Below, piece after piece: positions 6,685-9,272 of a DNA stretch of 9,272 nucleotides. Under the pieces are notes generated by a model that did no database searches, had not been told where the DNA came from, and saw nothing but the letters and a program-made list of their open reading frames with translations. The stretch is from Sphingomonadaceae bacterium (GTDB taxonomy: Bacteria; Pseudomonadota; Alphaproteobacteria; Sphingomonadales; Sphingomonadaceae). The translations under genes were made by a program, and so were the position numbers. The stretch is taken from positions 2,815 through 12,086 of the forward strand of contig JACFNY010000034.1 in the NCBI GenBank assembly GCA_019454625.1. The letters run 5' to 3'. The number at the start of each line of letters is the position of its first letter. The stretch's first letter is position 1.

Positions 6685-7436
6685 ACGCGAAGAACCCGAT
6701 GTCGGTACAAGGCGGCGTCACCGTCGCAGGCTATACGGTGGGCATCCTTTGCCTGCGCAGCGCGCACCCGCTGCTGCCCGGCAATGTCCAGCACGCGCAG
6801 AGCTTCGACGCGCCGGTGCTGTACCATGTGATCGACCTCGAAGACCCGTGGCCGATGATGCGCGGCGAACCGCAGGTCGCGGACATGCTCGCCGAGGGCG
6901 TCGCCGCGCTGGCGCGGCAGGGCGTGCGCGCGGTCGCGGGCGCGTGCGGATCGTTCGGCTATTACCAGAAGACGGTGGCGGCCGCCGCGCCGGTGCCGGT
7001 GTTCCTGTCCATCCTCACGCAGCTCCCGTTCCTGCTGCAAGCCATGCCGCGCGAGGCGCGCATCGCGGTGATCCCCGCGGTCGGCGAATCCATGAACGCG
7101 CGCATCTACGAACAGTGCGGGCTCGACGATCCGTCGCGGCTGCACGTCGCGCCTATGCGCGGCCGCCCCGTGTTCGACGCGCTGCTCGACGACGGCACCA
7201 TGCACGATGTCGAGGCGCTCAGGCGCGAGACGGTCGAATGCGCCGTCGCGGCGGCGCGGGAGCCGGGCGTTTCCGCGATCCTCATCCAGTGCTCGGAACT
7301 GCCGCCGTTCGCGGCGGACATACAGGCGGCGACGGGCCTTCCCGTCTTCGACATGACGACGCTGATCCGGTGGCTCGCGCTCGCGACGAACTGCCAGCCC
7401 TATTCCGGCCTGATCCGCCGGACCCCGCTGCTTTGA
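6681..7436 (+). CDS. Asp/Glu racemase superfamily protein
   Basis: This 251-residue cytoplasmic protein belongs to the superfamily of aspartate/glutamate racemases, hydantoin racemase, arylmalonate decarboxylase and maleate isomerase. Both cysteines of the two-base cofactor-independent racemase mechanism are present: Cys89 in AGACGSFGYY and Cys204 in ILIQCSELPPF. That supports racemase/epimerase or isomerase chemistry over the one-Cys decarboxylase type. The N-terminus (YTVGILCLRSAHPLLPGNVQHAQSF) is of the kind seen in uncharacterised members. The start is GTG6681, which overlaps the preceding stop as GTGA with GGGAG 5 nt upstream, implying translational coupling. ATG6699 is possible but has a poorer ribosome site. 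The BKACE gene follows 16 bp later. The substrate is not recognisable: an amino acid, hydantoin-like or dicarboxylate compound would all fit. Codon use resembles its neighbours, with no sign of recent transfer. Confidence 0.87.
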   Translation: MNAKNPMSVQGGVTVAGYTVGILCLRSAHPLLPGNVQHAQSFDAPVLYHVIDLEDPWPMMRGEPQVADMLAEGVAALARQGVRAVAGACGSFGYYQKTVAAAAPVPVFLSILTQLPFLLQAMPREARIAVIPAVGESMNARIYEQCGLDDPSRLHVAPMRGRPVFDALLDDGTMHDVEALRRETVECAVAAAREPGVSAILIQCSELPPFAADIQAATGLPVFDMTTLIRWLALATNCQPYSGLIRRTPLL

Positions 7437-7440
7437 AATC

Positions 7441-7456
7441 AGGAGAGAAGATGTGA
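7441..7456 (+). promoter_or_regulatory. Ribosome site with a start-stop ATGTGA before the BKACE gene
   Basis: AGGAGAGA (7441-7448) is a good Shine-Dalgarno. The ATG at 7451 lies at ideal spacing from AGGAG (5 nt) but is followed at once by TGA. The real start is therefore GTG7453, in the +2 frame and 7 nt after AGGAG. Ribosomes could initiate at ATG and terminate immediately, which may lower or tune BKACE translation. Confidence 0.6.
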
Positions 7457-8385
7457 TTCCAGGTTATTCGCGTCCATCGGCGAAACGCAAGGTCGTGCTG
7501 ACCTGCGCGGTCAGCGGCAATGCACCGGTCAATCCGCGCTATCCCTACACCTATCCCGTCACGCCCGCACAGATCGCCGACACGGTGGCGGAAGCCGCGG
7601 CCGCGGGCGCGACCGTCGCGCACATCCATGTCCGTGATCCCGAGACCGGCCACGGCAGCCGGGACCCGAAGCTGTTCCGGGAGACGGTGGACCGCATCCG
7701 GCAGCGCGGCACGAACATCCTCATCAACCTCACCGCGGGCGCGGGCGCGCTGTTTCTGCCCGACCCGGAGGACGAATCCCGCGGCCTGCCGGAAAGCGAC
7801 ATGCTCTCCGCCGAGGGCCGCACCGAGCACCTGAAGGACTGCCTGCCCGACATCGCCTCCATCGACGTGACCACCGGCAATCAGGTGGAAGGCGATTTCG
7901 ACTACGTCTACCTCAACACGCCGCGCACGCTGCGCCGCATGGCGGAGCTGTTCCGGCTGTACGGCGTGAAGCCGGAGATGGAGGTATTCCAGGCGGGCGA
8001 CGTGCTGTTCGCCAACCAGATGTACGCCGAGGGCCTCATCAACGATCCGCCGCTCTACCAGTTCGTGCTCGGCGTGAAATGGGCGTCTCCGGCGGAAACC
8101 TCGACGATGATGTACCTGCGCGACCTGCTGCCGACGGGCGCGCATTGGGCGGGATTCGGCCTCGCGCACCGGCAGATGCCGATGGCGGCGCAGGCGGTTC
8201 TGCTCGGCGGCAACGTGCGCGTGGGGCTCGAGGACAACCTCTATCTCGATCGCGGCGTGTTCGCGACCAACGGCCAGCTCGTCGAGCGCGCGCGCAGGAT
8301 CATCGAGGACCTGGGCGAGGCGGTCGCGACGCCTGAAGAGGCGCGGGAGATCCTTGGTCTCAAGGGGGCAGAGACCAAGGCCTGA
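7453..8385 (+). CDS. Beta-keto acid cleavage enzyme (BKACE family, formerly DUF849)
   Basis: This 310-residue zinc-dependent TIM-barrel enzyme is from the family of 3-keto-5-aminohexanoate cleavage enzyme (Kce). Family chemistry is beta-keto acid plus acetyl-CoA giving acetoacetate plus a new acyl-CoA. Seen in the sequence: VVLTCAVSGNAPVN near the N-terminus; His57 and His59 (AHIHVRD) as zinc ligands; INLTAGAG (91-98), the substrate-carboxylate loop; and RVGLEDNLYL (256-265), where Glu260 is the third zinc ligand, Asp261 the likely catalytic acid/base partner and Arg256 a binding residue. All core residues are present, so it should be active. The start is GTG7453, because the ATG two bases earlier runs straight into TGA. 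It is last in the operon, 16 bp after the racemase-like gene. The C-terminal codons lie inside a perfect hairpin. BKACE subgroups differ in the acyl group accepted (amino, carnitine-like, hydrophobic or anionic); which applies here is unclear. Confidence 0.93.
   Translation: MIPGYSRPSAKRKVVLTCAVSGNAPVNPRYPYTYPVTPAQIADTVAEAAAAGATVAHIHVRDPETGHGSRDPKLFRETVDRIRQRGTNILINLTAGAGALFLPDPEDESRGLPESDMLSAEGRTEHLKDCLPDIASIDVTTGNQVEGDFDYVYLNTPRTLRRMAELFRLYGVKPEMEVFQAGDVLFANQMYAEGLINDPPLYQFVLGVKWASPAETSTMMYLRDLLPTGAHWAGFGLAHRQMPMAAQAVLLGGNVRVGLEDNLYLDRGVFATNGQLVERARRIIEDLGEAVATPEEAREILGLKGAETKA
8352..8380 (+). repeat. Perfect hairpin inside the 3' end of the BKACE gene
   Basis: CCTTGGTCTC (8352-8361) and GAGACCAAGG (8371-8380) are perfect 10-bp inverted arms around a 9-nt loop (AAGGGGGCA). 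They encode the last residues of the protein, after EI in EILGLKGAETKA, and end two bases before the stop codon. The hairpin may protect the mRNA 3' end or contribute to termination. Confidence 0.6.
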
Positions 8386-8388
8386 TGC

Positions 8389-8458
8389 CCCGCCCGGACC
8401 GATCCGTTCAGGCCGATTCAGCCTGAACGGATCGGTCCAAACCATGAAATAGGGCGGG
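8389..8458. terminator. Large perfect hairpin between convergent operon and permease, candidate bidirectional terminator
   Basis: GGACCGATCCGTTCAGGC (8396-8413) and GCCTGAACGGATCGGTCC (8421-8438) are perfect 18-bp arms around a 7-nt loop. Outside them, CCCGCCC (8389-8395) can pair with GGGCGGG (8452-8458), which would give an outer clamp across an asymmetric internal loop. The hairpin fills most of the 77-bp gap between the BKACE and permease stop codons. No T-run follows on either strand. A mobile or repeated palindrome unit is an alternative explanation. Confidence 0.65.
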
Positions 8459-8462
8459 CGCG

Positions 8463-9272
8463 TCAGCCGCGGCTGCGCGCCCCGCGCGACAGGCGCAATA
8501 ACACGAAGCCGAGCGCCGCCCATCCGGCCATCATGAACCATTCGATCGGCATCCCGTCCGCCCTGAACAGCGGCAGGACGGCAGCGGCCGAACCCATCGC
8601 GACCACCAGCAGCAACGCGACCACGATCGGCAGCGCGTTGCCGGGCACCTTGAATTCGGGCTCGGGCGCGCCGGATGCGCGCTCCTTCAGCAGCACGACG
8701 AGCAGCAGCACGAACGTCACCGCGAGGCACATGGCGCAGAGGTTCAGGATCGAAACGATCGCGCCCGGCCCGAGCAGCACGGCGAATCCGGCGACGACCG
8801 AGAACGCGGCGACCGCGCGCGACGGCGCGCCGCGCGAATTCAGCCGGGCCAACGACGGCGGCAGGAAATTGTCCCGCGCCAGCGCCACGACAAGCCGCGC
8901 GCCGATGATGACGATGACGTTCCACGTCTTGGTGAGCGAGGCGACGGCGATCACGATGACGACATCGGCAAGCCACGGCGCGGACGGAATCAGCGCGCCG
9001 AAGGCGTGCGCGGTGGGAAGCCCCGCCGCAACGGTCTCGTTCCACGGCGTCGAGCCCGCCACGGCGAAGATGATCAGGATATAGAACAGCGTGGCCGCCG
9101 CGACGGCGGCGACCATCGTGCCCGCGACGGCGCGCAGGCTGACGCCGTGCGCGCGCTCCTCGGCGACCTGCGCCGCGCCCTGAAAGCCGTTCAGGAACAA
9201 TATGCCGAGCGAAAACACCCAGAACATGCCGGACCACGGCAGGCCGCCGTCATCCATCTTGAACAGGGGTTT
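8463..9272 (-). CDS. APC superfamily amino-acid permease, N-terminal part missing
   Basis: This is the C-terminal 269 residues of an inner-membrane transporter of the amino acid-polyamine-organocation type; the 5' end lies beyond the right edge. The frame stays open to the last base, so ATG9257 is an internal methionine, not the start. Seven hydrophobic segments are visible at about residues 13-33, 48-72, 102-128, 151-170, 173-195, 213-232 and 243-262. They fit TM6-TM12 of a 12-helix protein of about 450-500 residues. GFQGAAQVAEE (29-39) is the TM6-region signature, usually GFE....EE, here with Gln in place of the first Glu. The proline-containing loop EPEFKVPGNALP (204-215) before TM11 is typical of APC permeases. 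It is convergent to the BKACE operon. Substrate is presumably an amino acid or related amine, possibly the product of the local hydrolases (inference). Confidence 0.9.
   Translation of the reverse strand, partial: KPLFKMDDGGLPWSGMFWVFSLGILFLNGFQGAAQVAEERAHGVSLRAVAGTMVAAVAAATLFYILIIFAVAGSTPWNETVAAGLPTAHAFGALIPSAPWLADVVIVIAVASLTKTWNVIVIIGARLVVALARDNFLPPSLARLNSRGAPSRAVAAFSVVAGFAVLLGPGAIVSILNLCAMCLAVTFVLLLVVLLKERASGAPEPEFKVPGNALPIVVALLLVVAMGSAAAVLPLFRADGMPIEWFMMAGWAALGFVLLRLSRGARSRG

Noticed and set aside
7282..9237. Open frame of 651 codons on the minus strand spanning the permease, the gap and BKACE
   Set aside because: It is out of frame with the permease and antisense to BKACE, with an Arg/His-rich translation typical of a GC shadow.

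Overview
The window is a GC-rich stretch with an alphaproteobacterial look. The strong GC bias, the large TonB-dependent receptor with a typical plug domain, and the gene mix best suit a sphingomonad (Sphingomonadales). That assignment is an inference from style; there is no rRNA or other marker here. No tRNA, rRNA, CRISPR array, insertion sequence or phage gene was seen, and no gene-free stretch reaches 300 bases.

Layout, left to right. (1) The 3' part of an amidase-signature hydrolase (+), cut by the window edge. (2) Convergent to it, a GntR/FCD-type transcriptional regulator (-); an inverted repeat holding both stop codons separates the two. (3) Upstream of the regulator on the same strand, a TonB-dependent outer-membrane receptor (-), with a GC-rich hairpin just after its stop. 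(4) A 108-bp divergent intergenic region whose AT-rich core carries overlapping back-to-back sigma70-like promoters. (5) A tight three-gene operon (+): an exported S12 / class C beta-lactamase-fold serine hydrolase with a four-helix membrane tail, an Asp/Glu-racemase-superfamily protein (GTGA overlap), and a beta-keto acid cleavage enzyme (BKACE, formerly DUF849) 16 bp further on. The operon ends in two successive perfect hairpins. (6) Convergent to the operon, the C-terminal half of an APC-family amino-acid permease (-), running off the right edge.

A coherent reading, which is inference, is a catabolic island for an amide- or peptide-like compound. The receptor would bring it across the outer membrane, the periplasmic S12 hydrolase would cut it, and the permease would import the product. 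The amidase would open a further amide bond, the racemase-like enzyme would adjust stereochemistry, and BKACE would cleave a derived beta-keto acid with acetyl-CoA. The GntR/FCD protein is the natural candidate local regulator. An amidase-signature enzyme beside a beta-lactamase-fold hydrolase recalls the NylA/NylB pairing of nylon-oligomer degradation, and S12 enzymes plus a racemase also suit D-amino-acid peptides. The true substrate cannot be read from the sequence.
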